Origin: Ignavibacteriales bacterium
GTDB lineage: Bacteria > Bacteroidota > Ignavibacteria > UBA10030 > SZUA-254
DNA: 47,582 bases
Assembly: GCA_016218025.1 (NCBI GenBank)
Contig: JACRFD010000091.1
Coordinates: 1 to 47,582 of the forward strand
Reading direction: 5' to 3'
The notes beneath the pieces were generated by a model, which was not told the origin of the DNA, did no database searches, and saw only the letters and a program-made list of their open reading frames with translations. The position numbers were made by a program, and so were the translations under genes. Below are positions 17,361 to 26,566 of the stretch, piece by piece (positions within the stretch are counted from its first letter, which is position 1; each line of letters begins with the position of its first letter).

Positions 17361-17409
17361 AAGGAGGACAATAGAAATGAAAGATAATATAATTCTTATT
17401 TTCCCATGA
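17361..17409 (+). other. Strong Shine-Dalgarno followed by a 10-codon frame
   Basis: AAGGAGG (17361-17367) is a perfect ribosome-binding site 9 nt before ATG 17377, but the frame (MKDNIILIFP) ends at TGA 17407. Either the 5' stub of a destroyed gene or a leader peptide. A weak hairpin accctt/aagggt (17272-17298) precedes it. Nothing recognisable continues downstream in any frame. Confidence 0.4.
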
Positions 17410-17640
17410 TTGTTTTTCTGCCGCTTAGCTGTTCTATGACTATCAATATTTAAATAGATTAGCTTGAATTGGATCAATAAGTAACTCCTTATATTGTTTT
17501 AAAATATGTGAATTAAAATACTCTGATCATTACTTTATGATCATTGCCAAAATATATGGAGTTATCAGAAATAAATCAAGGAAAAAAAATAAAATTTTTA
17601 CACAAAAATAATATTTTATTTAAAATTGAATTTTAATCGC

Positions 17641-17824
17641 TCAGGGTTTAGTTCCCAGTTGCTTGCGGCGGGGAGATTCATTTTTTGACACCAACGTCAA
17701 AAAGATGATTTTGATATCTGCTAGATGCTCTGTAATACACTGTAAAATGATCGTATTGGCATCACCATCTGTAACATTGCCTAGTAACTCGGCTGCATCT
17801 CAAATCGTCAGAAATTAGAATATT
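17641..17824 (-). pseudogene. Decayed fragment, possibly of a response-regulator receiver domain
   Basis: On the minus strand, NILISDDLR (17824-17798) and, one frame over, DAAELLGNVTDGD...IKIIFLTLVSKNE...GTKP ending at TGA 17641 read like the start (ILIxDD) and the end (IIFLT...K) of a receiver domain. The middle with the phosphorylated Asp is missing. The C-terminal portion overlaps a GC-rich palindrome (about 17652-17675), so part of the apparent peptide is repeat-derived. The likeness is by eye only. Confidence 0.3.
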
Positions 17825-17908
17825 TATCGCTTGTTACCTGCTTTACCTGCTTATTGATTATTCTCAAGATTATGCGTAAATTTGGAAGGAAATTTAAGTT
17901 TATTAACA

Positions 17909-18544
17909 GTGCCGGACAAATTGAATATCGCAATCTTCGCTTCAGGGAATGGCTCTAACTTCAGAGCAATTCACGAGGCAATCAGCGGCGGCAAAATCCG
18001 AAACGCACAAATTGCACTTGTTATCAGCAATAATTCTGATGCAGGCGCACTAGAGATTGCACGCGGGTTCAAAATTCCGGCTGTGCACATAAGCCGCACA
18101 CAATATAAATCGGATGATGAGTTCAACGCCACATTAATCGGTGCGTTGGCGAAGCACCATATAAATTTTATCGCTCTTGCCGGATATATGAAAAAAATAG
18201 ACGTGAGCGTTGTTGGCGCGTTTCGCAATCGTATTGTAAATATTCATCCCGCATTACTGCCTAAGTTCGGCGGTGAAGGTATGTACGGCATGAAAGTTCA
18301 CGAAGCGGTTATAGCGGCAAAAGAAAAATTATCGGGCGCGACTGTTCACATCGTTGATGATCAATATGATCATGGCATGATTGTGTTGCAAAAAACGGTT
18401 GCGGTTGAACCGACCGATACAGCGGAAACCTTAGCCGCAAGGGTTCTGAATATTGAGCATGAAATTTATCCTGAGGCAATTCACCTGTTTGCCGAAGGTA
18501 ACATAAAAATCATTGATCAAAAATTAATTATAAACAACGTCTGA
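17909..18544 (+). CDS. purN: Phosphoribosylglycinamide formyltransferase
   Basis: About 211 residues. It transfers a formyl group from 10-formyl-THF to GAR in purine synthesis. Seen: N-terminal LNIAIFASGNGSNFRAI, LAGYMKKI, the catalytic-type NIHPALLPKFGGEGMYG (Asn/His) and GATVHIVDDQYDHGMIVLQ with the conserved Asp. The GTG at 17909 puts the protein start where the family starts; a TTG at 17882 in the same frame would add nine residues. Neither has a well-spaced RBS (GGAAGGA at 17884-17890 is too far from the GTG), so the start is uncertain. purH follows after a repeat doublet, so the two purine genes probably share a transcript. Confidence 0.9.
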   Translation: MPDKLNIAIFASGNGSNFRAIHEAISGGKIRNAQIALVISNNSDAGALEIARGFKIPAVHISRTQYKSDDEFNATLIGALAKHHINFIALAGYMKKIDVSVVGAFRNRIVNIHPALLPKFGGEGMYGMKVHEAVIAAKEKLSGATVHIVDDQYDHGMIVLQKTVAVEPTDTAETLAARVLNIEHEIYPEAIHLFAEGNIKIIDQKLIINNV

Positions 18545-18560
18545 AATAAATAGAATAAAA

Positions 18561-18628
18561 TGTCACGCTGAGCATGTCGAAGCGTGACAAAGAAACCACA
18601 CGTCATGGTTCGACAAGCTCACCATGAC
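18561..18628. repeat. REP-like palindrome doublet between purN and purH
   Basis: First unit: tgtcacgct (18561-18569), core gagcatgtcga, agcgtgaca (18581-18589). Second unit: gtcatggt (18602-18609), core tcgacaagctc, accatgac (18621-18628). The cores are inverted versions of one another. The same two units in the opposite orientation lie at 46965-47030. Read as protein they give the false extension VMVRQAHHD before purH. Confidence 0.85.
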
Positions 18629-18664
18629 ATATTAAATTTTTTTCAGGTTTTAATATTACAAAAA

Positions 18665-20215
18665 ATGAACTCAATTCAAATTAAACGGGCTTTAATAAGT
18701 GTTTCGGATAAAACAGGCGTGGTTGATTTCGCCAAACATCTTCGGAAATTTAATATCGAAATAATTTCAACAGGCGGCACGCTGAGCAATTTGCGGACTG
18801 CAGGTGTCGAGGCAGTTTCGATCAGCGATGTAACCGGGTTTCCGGAAATTTTAGACGGCAGAGTGAAAACGCTTCATCCAAAAATTCACGCCGGACTTCT
18901 TGCTGTTCTCGACAATAAAAATCATCAGGAGCAGTTGAAAGAATTAAATATCGCTCCGATAGATATGGTTGTTGTGAATCTGTATCCGTTTGAAAAAACA
19001 ATTTCGAAAACGGATGTTATATTGGAAGAAGCGATAGAGCAAATCGATATTGGCGGACCATCTATGCTTAGAGCGGCAGCAAAAAATTATAAATTTAAAA
19101 CGGTTGTCTGTGATTCGTCGCAGTATAAATTTGTTCTCGATGAGCTTAATAAAAATGACGGCGCAATTTCCGCATCAACCAGATTCGATTTGGCGAAAGA
19201 TGTTTTTGCGCGAACGGCACAGTATGATTCAACCATTTCAAACTATTTAAACGGTTTGAATGGAAAAGGGTCAACTGCATTGCCGGAAAAATTTTCAGTA
19301 GCGTTCACGAAAAAAGAAGATTTGCGGTATGGCGAAAATCCGCATCAGCAGGCGGCGTTGTATGGCGACTTCGATCTGTATTTTAAGAAAATTCACGGAA
19401 AAGAATTATCTTATAATAATATAGTCGATATTCAGGCGGCGGCTGAACTTTTAGCCGAATTCGAAGAACCGACAGTTGTCATTATAAAGCACACAAATCC
19501 GTGCGGGGTCGGTTCGGGAAAGAGTTTAGCCGAGGCATACGAGAAAGCGTTTGCAACAGATCAAAAATCGGCGTTCGGTGGCATTATAGCCGTAAACCGG
19601 AAATTGGATATAGAAGCGGCACAAATTATCGACAAGATTTTTACTGAAGTGGTAATAGCGCCTGAATTTGAAGCCGGTGTACTAGATTTTTTGATGAAGA
19701 AGAGAGATCGTCGTTTAATTCATCAAATAAAATCGGTGAAGAATGAAAAACAATTGATGATTAAACCGGTTGCCGGCGGATTGCTTGTTCAAACGGCGGA
19801 TGATATTTTGCTTGATATTTCCGCGATGAAAGTTGTAACAAAAAGATCTCCGACTGTTGAAGAAAATGCGGCGATGATGTTTGGCTGGCGCGTTGCGAAG
19901 CATGTAAAATCGAATGCGATAGTTTACGCGCGGGCAGATAGAACAATCGGAGTTGGTGCGGGACAAATGTCGCGCTTTGACTCTTCTCGGATCGCGGTAA
20001 TGAAAGCGCACGAAGCCGGACTTGGTTTGAAAGGCACGGTGGTAGCATCGGATGCATTTTTTCCGTTTGCCGACGGTTTGTTGGAAGCGGTAAAAGCAGG
20101 TGCAACAGTGGTTATTCAGCCGGGTGGTTCGGTGCGCGATGCTGAAGTTATCAAAGCCGCAGATGACAATAACATTGCAATGATATTTACAGGTATCAGA
20201 CATTTTAAACATTAA
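18665..20215 (+). CDS. purH: Bifunctional AICAR transformylase / IMP cyclohydrolase
   Basis: 516 residues, the standard length. It carries out the last two steps of IMP synthesis. The N-terminal MGS-like cyclohydrolase domain has [38 protein letters not shown] and [12 protein letters not shown]; the C-terminal transformylase domain has [36 protein letters not shown] and the terminal [11 protein letters not shown]...[11 protein letters not shown]. The ATG at 18665 is chosen because the frame upstream to 18584 is only read-through of the palindrome doublet. No canonical RBS is seen just before it. The gene order purN-purH fits one operon. Confidence 0.95.
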   Translation: MNSIQIKRALISVSDKTGVVDFAKHLRKFNIEIISTGGTLSNLRTAGVEAVSISDVTGFPEILDGRVKTLHPKIHAGLLAVLDNKNHQEQLKELNIAPIDMVVVNLYPFEKTISKTDVILEEAIEQIDIGGPSMLRAAAKNYKFKTVVCDSSQYKFVLDELNKNDGAISASTRFDLAKDVFARTAQYDSTISNYLNGLNGKGSTALPEKFSVAFTKKEDLRYGENPHQQAALYGDFDLYFKKIHGKELSYNNIVDIQAAAELLAEFEEPTVVIIKHTNPCGVGSGKSLAEAYEKAFATDQKSAFGGIIAVNRKLDIEAAQIIDKIFTEVVIAPEFEAGVLDFLMKKRDRRLIHQIKSVKNEKQLMIKPVAGGLLVQTADDILLDISAMKVVTKRSPTVEENAAMMFGWRVAKHVKSNAIVYARADRTIGVGAGQMSRFDSSRIAVMKAHEAGLGLKGTVVASDAFFPFADGLLEAVKAGATVVIQPGGSVRDAEVIKAADDNNIAMIFTGIRHFKH

Positions 20216-20266
20216 GAACGATAATTCAATTATAATTTTTCAATTTTCTAATTAAAAGAAATTACC

Positions 20267-21292
20267 ATGGGCTTGTTCTCGTTTTTCTCAGCAGACTTAG
20301 CAATCGATCTCGGCACTGCCAACACTCTTGTTTACATGAAGGGGAAAGGAATCGTGCTGAACGAACCATCCATCGTTGCCTTCGACCGCAACACGAAACG
20401 CATAGTTGCTATCGGCAATGAAGCGCGTGAAATGTTAGGACGAACGCACCGCGACATTCGCACAATCCGTCCGATGCGGGATGGAGTGATAGCCGACTTT
20501 GAAATTGCAGAAGGAATGTTGAGGGAGTTTATAAAAAAGGTTCACTCAAACTGGCTGCCAAGCCGACGAATTGTAGTTTGCATACCGAGCGGCGTTACAG
20601 AAGTTGAAAAACGTGCGGTGCGTGATGCGGCTGAACATGCCGGCGCGAAAGAAGTGCATCTCATTGCCGAGCCGATGGCATCTGCGATAGGTATCGGACT
20701 TGATGTTGACGCGCCCGCGGGCAACATGGTTGTGGATATTGGCGGCGGAACAACAGAAATCGCGGTCATCGCTCTTTCAGGCATTGTAAACGAAGAATCA
20801 ATTCGCATTGCCGGAGACGAGATGAACAACGCGATCATCCAATTTTTCAAAAAAAATCACAATATTTTAATCGGTGAGCGAACAGCCGAAGCGATTAAAT
20901 GTGAAGTCGGCTCTGCAATGCCCTTAAAGGAAGAAGTTTCAATTCAGGTAAAGGGTCGTGATTTGGTGAACGGAATTCCGAAAACAACAGAAGCAAGCTC
21001 GGTTGAAATCCGTGAATGTTTACACGAACCGGTTCAACAAATTGTTGACGGAATAAAACTCACATTAGAAAGAACTCCACCCGAATTATCAGCCGATATA
21101 CTCGATCGCGGTATAATGCTTTCGGGCGGCGGCGCGCTGTTGAAAGGTCTTGATGAACGTGTACGTCTTGAGACGAATCTACCTGTTCATGTTGCGGAAG
21201 ATCCGCTTACTGCCGTCGTCCGCGGAACAGGAAAAGTTCTTGAACATCTAAGCCACTACAGTAAAGTTTTGGTTAAGAGTAGGAGATATTGA
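20267..21292 (+). CDS. mreB: Rod shape-determining actin homologue MreB
   Basis: 341 residues. MreB forms membrane-bound filaments that steer lateral cell-wall synthesis. Actin-fold motifs: SADLAIDLGTANTLVYMKG (phosphate 1), GNEAREMLGRTH, DIGGGTTEIAVI (phosphate 2), AEPMASAIGIGL, GERTAEAIKCEVGSA and the adenosine motif IMLSGGGALLKG. The start at 20267 gives MGLFSFFSADLAID, the usual MreB beginning with a short membrane-contact region. It is first gene of mreB-mreC-mreD-mrdA-rodA, so the organism is probably rod-shaped (inference). Confidence 0.97.
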   Translation: MGLFSFFSADLAIDLGTANTLVYMKGKGIVLNEPSIVAFDRNTKRIVAIGNEAREMLGRTHRDIRTIRPMRDGVIADFEIAEGMLREFIKKVHSNWLPSRRIVVCIPSGVTEVEKRAVRDAAEHAGAKEVHLIAEPMASAIGIGLDVDAPAGNMVVDIGGGTTEIAVIALSGIVNEESIRIAGDEMNNAIIQFFKKNHNILIGERTAEAIKCEVGSAMPLKEEVSIQVKGRDLVNGIPKTTEASSVEIRECLHEPVQQIVDGIKLTLERTPPELSADILDRGIMLSGGGALLKGLDERVRLETNLPVHVAEDPLTAVVRGTGKVLEHLSHYSKVLVKSRRY

Positions 21293-21311
21293 GCTTAGAG
21301 AAGAGAGGTGA

Positions 21312-21360
21312 GAGCATAGAGTTTTCTATTTCTGTACTCTTCGCTGGTTGCTCCATGCTC
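21312..21360. repeat. Imperfect inverted repeat between mreB and mreC
   Basis: gagcat (21312-21317) with atgctc (21355-21360), and inside these agagt (21318-21322) with actct (21336-21340), make an asymmetric hairpin. It may be a small intergenic repeat, or may affect the mreB/mreC expression ratio. No T tail. Confidence 0.35.
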
Positions 21361-21377
21361 AACGCTTAACAATACAC

Positions 21378-22211
21378 ATGCAAAGATTAGTCGACATACT
21401 GCTTGCTTTTAAAGAATATGTAATTCTCACTTTCCTGATTATAATTTCAATAATACTTTTAAACTCGAATGACAATTCGCAGATACGGGCTATTCGTTCA
21501 TATACTGTCGGATTTGTGGGGGCTGTACAGGATTTGATATCGATAGTTCCAAATGTATTTGCATTGAAGAGAGAAAATGAAATTCTAAGACAGTTGAGTG
21601 TAAATTTATCGGACGAAGTAAACCGGTTGCGCGAAGCTCGTTTGGAAAATATGCAGTTAAGGGAAATGTTGAAACTGAAAGAAAAATCTCAGTTCAAGCT
21701 GGTTGCCGGAGAGATTGTTGGAAAAAGCTTTTTGCTCTTAAGAAATACAATAACATTGAATATCGGAGAAACCGATGGAGTTGTACCCGATATGCCGATT
21801 ATTTCAGAAGTAGGATTGGTTGGTAAAGTGATTGCTGTGAGCGGTCATTATTCGGTAGGGCAGATAATGTTGAATAAAGATTTCCGGGCGAGCTCAAAAA
21901 TTCAGCGCAACCGTGTTGACGGGATTATTTCCTGGGACGGAGGAGAAACTGTGAATCTTGAAAACATTTCCAAAACTCAGGATGTTAGAGAGGGAGATGT
22001 TGTTACAACTTCCGAGTACAGTACAATTTTTCCATCAGAAATTAAAATCGGTTATGTATCAAAAATATCTGAACGGCAGGGAAGTTTATTCCGGGCAATC
22101 GATATAATGCCGGTGGTTGATTTTGCTTCATTGGAGCAAGTGTTTGTCATAACTGCAAAAGTAGATTCGGAGCGGGTTGCTCTCGAGAAAAAAGTGATGC
22201 CGAAGAAATAA
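21378..22211 (+). CDS. mreC: Rod shape-determining protein MreC
   Basis: 277 residues. It bridges MreB in the cytoplasm and PBP2 in the periplasm. The ATG at 21378 gives MQRLVDILLAFKEYV, fitting the family; an in-frame ATG at 21348 lies in the intergenic repeat. One N-terminal membrane span (about residues 14-32) is followed by a coiled coil (LKRENEILRQLSVNLSDEV) and the beta-rich MreC core with VAGEIVGKSF, GLVGKVIAVS, NRVDGIISWDGG and VVTTSEYSTIFP. The stop overlaps the mreD start by one base (TAATG), showing tight translational coupling. Confidence 0.93.
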   Translation: MQRLVDILLAFKEYVILTFLIIISIILLNSNDNSQIRAIRSYTVGFVGAVQDLISIVPNVFALKRENEILRQLSVNLSDEVNRLREARLENMQLREMLKLKEKSQFKLVAGEIVGKSFLLLRNTITLNIGETDGVVPDMPIISEVGLVGKVIAVSGHYSVGQIMLNKDFRASSKIQRNRVDGIISWDGGETVNLENISKTQDVREGDVVTTSEYSTIFPSEIKIGYVSKISERQGSLFRAIDIMPVVDFASLEQVFVITAKVDSERVALEKKVMPKK

Positions 22212-22696
22212 TGGGGAAACATTTTAAATATCTTTTTTTCTCATTCATAATATTGAATGTTCAAACATATCTGTCGCCATTAATTTCAATCAAACAAATA
22301 TCCCCCGACCTTCTGCTTATCTGGATTGTGTATATTGCTTTAAAAGAAGGACAGTTCACGGGAATTATATGGGGATTTGTAATCGGCTTGATGTTCGATC
22401 TTTCAGGAGGTTTATTTATAGGACTGGCCGCAATGACAAAAACCATCGCAGGTTTCTTGGCAGGTTATTTTCATGGAGAGAATAAAGCTCCACTTACACT
22501 TGGGAGTTACCGTTTTGTTTTGATAATACTTTTAGTTTCGCTCGTTCACAGCGTAATATATTTTGTGCTTTTTACCCGGGGAAGTGATATTGGGTTTTGG
22601 AAAGCGATATTTCAATATGGTGTTGCAACAAGTTTTTATACTTCCGCTGTTTCACTCTTACCAATGTTTATTTTTGGAAGAAAATACTTAACTTAA
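22211..22696 (+). CDS. mreD: Rod shape-determining membrane protein MreD
   Basis: 161 residues, almost entirely hydrophobic, about five or six membrane segments. MreD-type features: ISPDLLLIWIVYIALKEG near the N-terminus, GFVIGLMFDLSGG, and GLAAMTKTIAGFLAGYF. It binds MreC and PBP2 in the elongation complex. The ATG shares its first base with the last base of mreC, and mrdA begins 1 bp after the stop. Confidence 0.9.
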   Translation: MGKHFKYLFFSFIILNVQTYLSPLISIKQISPDLLLIWIVYIALKEGQFTGIIWGFVIGLMFDLSGGLFIGLAAMTKTIAGFLAGYFHGENKAPLTLGSYRFVLIILLVSLVHSVIYFVLFTRGSDIGFWKAIFQYGVATSFYTSAVSLLPMFIFGRKYLT

Positions 22697-22697
22697 C

Positions 22698-24518
22698 ATG
22701 ACAGAATTCAGCGATAATTCTCCCCGCAAATTTGTTTTTTACGGCACTGTTGGAGTTGTATTTATTTTATTTTTATTGAGACTAATACAGCTTCAGGTGT
22801 TGTACGGTGAAGTTTATGGGAAGAAATCTGAAGAGAACAGCATCAGACAAATTGCCCGTGATCCTATACGCGGGCTGATGTTTGATAGAAACGGAACGCT
22901 TGTTGTAGATAATCGTCCTTCTTACAGCGTTACTGTAACTCCTTCAGAATTTAAAATAGTGAAGATTCAATTTCTTGCATCTATTCTTTCGATGGATACA
23001 TCTTTGCTCCGTGAAAAAATAAATAAAGGAATCAGGTACAACCGGTTTGCACCTGTAAAAGTAAAACGTGATATTGATTTTGCCACACTTTCAGCTATAG
23101 AAGAAAACCGGGAAAAACTTCCCGGCGTTGATTACCAAGTTGAATCAAAAAGATTTTATCCGACCGGTGCGAAAGCAGCCCATCTGTACGGATACACGAA
23201 AGAAATTTCTGATCAACAATTAGTGGAAGTGGGGAGCGAGTACCGTCCCGGCGATAATATTGGAGCAACAGGTTTAGAAGCCGCATACGAACGTTACTTA
23301 AGAGGACAAAAGGGAATTGATCTCATTACGGTTAATGCTTTTGGACAGCTTCTTGGAAGATATAATGATGGTAAAAACGATATTCCAGTGCGGGAGGGAA
23401 ATGACCTTAATTTGACTTTAGATTCAAAGACCCAGGCTTTAGCAGAATCGTTGATGACCGATAAACGCGGTGCTGTAGTCGCAATTGATCCTGCCAATGG
23501 CGGAGTGATTGCATTTGTCAGCAAACCGGATTATGATTTGGCACAATTTGGAAGTGTTACGCCGGTTGAGGTTTGGAAAGAATTGAACACCGATGAAAGC
23601 AAACCGCTGTTTAATCGAGCATCGCTTACAAGATATCCACCGGGATCTACATTCAAGATGGTGCTTGCGGCGGCTGCGCTGGAAGAAGGTGTGATAGATC
23701 CCAATTGGCGTGTAAACTGTCGCGGAGTTTTTCAATTCGGAACGAGACCATTTCATGATCTTCACGTCCATGGTTCAACAAATGTAACCGAAGCAATCCA
23801 AAAATCATGCAATGTATTTTTTTATCAATTGATGCTGAAAGTTGGATTTGAGAGGTGGACAAGATACAGCCAGGAATTCGGTTTTGGCGCTTCAACGGGA
23901 ATGGATATACTTGAAGAAAATCCAGGGCTATTACCTTCGAGCGAATTTTTCGACCGGGTTTACGGAAAAGGTAGATGGACACAAGGATATCTGTTAAGTC
24001 TGTCTATCGGTCAAGGTGAGGTGGGAGTTTCACCAATTCAGATGGCTAACTATGCAGCTACTCTTGCAAATAAAGGTTATTATTACACTCCTCATGCCGT
24101 ACAAAAAATTTACGATAGACAAACAAAACAAACAATAGAAATCCCACCGCAAGTTCGTCGGGTAGAGTTATCGGAAAAAACATGGGATATAATTCAAGAA
24201 GGAATGTATAGGTGTGTTAATGAGGTCGGTGGCACAGGACAAGCTGCGAAGGTGCAAAATGCATCCGCGTGCGGTAAAACCGGTACAGCCCAAACTCCTC
24301 ACGGCAAAAAAGATCACGCGTGGTTTGTGGGGTTTGCACCAAAAGATAATCCTAAGATTGCAATTTGTGTTTTGGTAGAGAATGCCGGATATGGCGGAGC
24401 TTTCGCTGCACCTATTGCCGGTTTATGTATGGAGCAATATCTTTACGGCGAATTGATCAGAGAAAAACCACTTCGTTCAATTGCTAATCTTCTAATGACT
24501 AATCAGGAAGATCAATAA
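22698..24518 (+). CDS. mrdA: Penicillin-binding protein 2 (elongasome DD-transpeptidase)
   Basis: 606 residues. It cross-links peptidoglycan during elongation together with RodA. An N-terminal membrane anchor (about 12-32) is followed by the PBP dimerisation/pedestal region (RGLMFDRNGTLVVDNRPSYS), then the transpeptidase domain with all three active-site motifs: Ser317-x-x-Lys320 in YPPGSTFK, Ser370-x-Asn372 in QKSCNVFF and Lys527-Thr-Gly in GKTGTA. The genuine protein is complete, of normal length. It lies between mreD (1 bp) and rodA (1 bp) in the shape operon. Confidence 0.95.
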   Translation: MTEFSDNSPRKFVFYGTVGVVFILFLLRLIQLQVLYGEVYGKKSEENSIRQIARDPIRGLMFDRNGTLVVDNRPSYSVTVTPSEFKIVKIQFLASILSMDTSLLREKINKGIRYNRFAPVKVKRDIDFATLSAIEENREKLPGVDYQVESKRFYPTGAKAAHLYGYTKEISDQQLVEVGSEYRPGDNIGATGLEAAYERYLRGQKGIDLITVNAFGQLLGRYNDGKNDIPVREGNDLNLTLDSKTQALAESLMTDKRGAVVAIDPANGGVIAFVSKPDYDLAQFGSVTPVEVWKELNTDESKPLFNRASLTRYPPGSTFKMVLAAAALEEGVIDPNWRVNCRGVFQFGTRPFHDLHVHGSTNVTEAIQKSCNVFFYQLMLKVGFERWTRYSQEFGFGASTGMDILEENPGLLPSSEFFDRVYGKGRWTQGYLLSLSIGQGEVGVSPIQMANYAATLANKGYYYTPHAVQKIYDRQTKQTIEIPPQVRRVELSEKTWDIIQEGMYRCVNEVGGTGQAAKVQNASACGKTGTAQTPHGKKDHAWFVGFAPKDNPKIAICVLVENAGYGGAFAAPIAGLCMEQYLYGELIREKPLRSIANLLMTNQEDQ

Positions 24519-24519
24519 A

Positions 24520-25740
24520 GTGGTCGATCTGTGGTATAAAGAAAATACCGATTTTAAAACTATCGCACCCGCGATACTTCTTCTGTTAATAGGAATCGCG
24601 TCGGTTTATAGTGCAACTTACGATGCAGGTGCCTCGATATATTTTAACCGTCAGGTGATATGGGCAGGTGTTGGATTTGCACTTATGTTGACTATCATGT
24701 TCATTCCCTTCCGCACTCTCCAGTTATTGTCATATCCGCTTTATGGAGGTTCTGTACTATTATTGATTGTAGTGTTGATAATGGGAAAAATTGTCGCAGG
24801 CTCAAAAAGCTGGTTCGGTATAGGAGGATTCGGTTTACAGCCATCGGAAATTGTTAAAGTTACAACCATTCTTGCGGTTGCCTCATATCTTTCGGAACGA
24901 CAAGTAAATTTATCCCGGTGGAAACATGTGGCTGTAACATTCGGATTTGTTTTGTTGCCGGTTGTATTGATCGTTCTCCAACCTGATGTTGGTACAGCAA
25001 TTGTTTATTTAGGTATGTCGGTTGTTATAATTTATTGGGCAGGAGCTACAAACTTTCTGATGATTTTATTGGTTGCACCGGTTGTAGCTGCCGTTGCTAC
25101 ACTTTTTGGCACAACCGCTTTTTTAATAGTTATTGCAACCACATTCGTTTTACTTTTTCTGCAGCGTCAGAACTGGCTCTTCGCAGCCATGGCTTTTTCG
25201 TTTACTGTAATGATCGGGATTTCGGTTCAATATATTTTTGGCAAGCTTGCACCTCATCAGCAAAACAGGATTCTGACTTTTCTAAACCCCGACGCCGATC
25301 CGTTGGGGGCGGGATATAATGTCATTCAATCAAAAATTGCAATCGGTTCGGGTGGATTTTTCGGAAAAGGATTTTTACAGGGATCTCAGACGCAGCTAAA
25401 TTTTTTGCCAGCCCAATGGACCGATTTTATATTCTGTGTTCCAAGCGAAGAATTCGGCTTCATCGGTGCATTCGCCATTCTATTATTTTTGACATTGATA
25501 ATGTTACGCGGTGTTCAAATTGCATCGATGGTGAAAAGCCGTTACGCAAGTTTGGTGGCAATCGGCATAGTCGGAGTTTTTGGAACTCATACTGTTATCA
25601 ATATCGGAATGTCGATGGGAATTATGCCAGTTGTGGGTGTCCCGCTTCCGTTTCTGAGTTACGGCGGATCTAACCTGTTGACAAACATGATAATGACTGG
25701 ATTGCTTTTAAATATGTATGCCAATAGAAAAGAATATTGA
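24520..25740 (+). CDS. rodA: SEDS-family peptidoglycan glycosyltransferase RodA
   Basis: 406 residues, starting at GTG 24520 with an AGGAAG-type RBS inside mrdA. Multi-span membrane protein (about ten segments) that polymerises glycan strands from lipid II. SEDS motifs: IASVYSAT, GSKSWFGIGGFGLQPSEIVK, VLIVLQPDVGTAIVYLG (containing the catalytic Asp of the family), LNPDADPLGAGYNVIQSKIA, GSGGFFGKGFLQGSQTQLN, FLPAQWTDFIF and the C-terminal GVPLPFLSYGGSNLLTNM. Last gene of the operon; only 16 bp separate its stop from the convergent PAP2 gene and no terminator is seen there. Confidence 0.96.
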   Translation: MVDLWYKENTDFKTIAPAILLLLIGIASVYSATYDAGASIYFNRQVIWAGVGFALMLTIMFIPFRTLQLLSYPLYGGSVLLLIVVLIMGKIVAGSKSWFGIGGFGLQPSEIVKVTTILAVASYLSERQVNLSRWKHVAVTFGFVLLPVVLIVLQPDVGTAIVYLGMSVVIIYWAGATNFLMILLVAPVVAAVATLFGTTAFLIVIATTFVLLFLQRQNWLFAAMAFSFTVMIGISVQYIFGKLAPHQQNRILTFLNPDADPLGAGYNVIQSKIAIGSGGFFGKGFLQGSQTQLNFLPAQWTDFIFCVPSEEFGFIGAFAILLFLTLIMLRGVQIASMVKSRYASLVAIGIVGVFGTHTVINIGMSMGIMPVVGVPLPFLSYGGSNLLTNMIMTGLLLNMYANRKEY

Positions 25741-25756
25741 TTGAATAATTTCTTAT

Positions 25757-26566
25757 TTAAAATTTATATCTGATTGATATTGAATTATCTGAAAACCTTC
25801 TGCTGAAAGTCGAAAAATTGATTGAGTAATTTTCCGATTTATGTATCAAAGGAATTATATATCCGCATACCATACCGACTGCCGCCCCGGCAATGATGTC
25901 GGTCGGATAATGATACCCGGCTTCATACCTTAAATATCCAATACCACCGGCAATTAATAATGAACCTGTCCAAATATATTTTTTCCATTCTGATGATGGA
26001 AAATATTCTCCGTAAACCGAGGAAAGAAAAACTGCAGAAGCAAATCCCCACGTCGTGTGTCCTGAAAAAAAAGAGTGTCTAGCGTCTGAACTTAATTTTT
26101 GATCAAGCGGAGCCTTTGGATTGTATATGAATGGCCTCGTCCGTTCTGTGCTTAATTTTACAATCCTGGGAATAAAAGTTGCAAATAGTGCGGTTTCAAA
26201 ATACATAGTCGAAATAATTTGCCAATCGTTTTTTATTGCAGGATCGAGTAAAAGCAAAGTCGGTGCGACGATAGAAAATCCTACCAGAATGTCGCTCGTT
26301 TTATCTATTCCGGAAGAAAAATTATAAATAGCTGACCGGTCGAATTTGTTAATTGTAGATCCATTTAAATTATTAATCTGTTCCACTGTAAATGGCGCAA
26401 TGTTTTCATTTAACAGCAAACTAATTGAACCGATCACCAATCCTGAACCAATCAGCGGAAGATCATTTGATGAAGATAATTTGAATGGAGATTGTGAGAA
26501 GCAATTTAGAGATGAAATGAAGAAAAGCACAACCATCGAAATGTTTTTATAATAGATCAGATTCAT
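25757..26566 (-). CDS. PAP2 family phosphatase with signal peptide
   Basis: 269 residues. An N-terminal signal or anchor ends near SLNCFS, with hydrophobic segments further on. The three PAP2 motifs are complete: KLSTERTRP (KxxxxxxRP), FFSGHTT (SGH) and GYLRYEAGYHYPTDIIAG (RxxxxxHxxxD). These residues form the phosphate-binding and catalytic site of type 2 phosphatidic acid phosphatases and undecaprenyl pyrophosphate phosphatases. It overlaps the upstream gene by 4 bp (ATGA type), so the two are translationally coupled. It is last gene of the plsC-led operon, which fits a role in envelope lipid-phosphate turnover. Confidence 0.85.
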   Translation of the reverse strand: MNLIYYKNISMVVLFFISSLNCFSQSPFKLSSSNDLPLIGSGLVIGSISLLLNENIAPFTVEQINNLNGSTINKFDRSAIYNFSSGIDKTSDILVGFSIVAPTLLLLDPAIKNDWQIISTMYFETALFATFIPRIVKLSTERTRPFIYNPKAPLDQKLSSDARHSFFSGHTTWGFASAVFLSSVYGEYFPSSEWKKYIWTGSLLIAGGIGYLRYEAGYHYPTDIIAGAAVGMVCGYIIPLIHKSENYSINFSTFSRRFSDNSISIRYKF

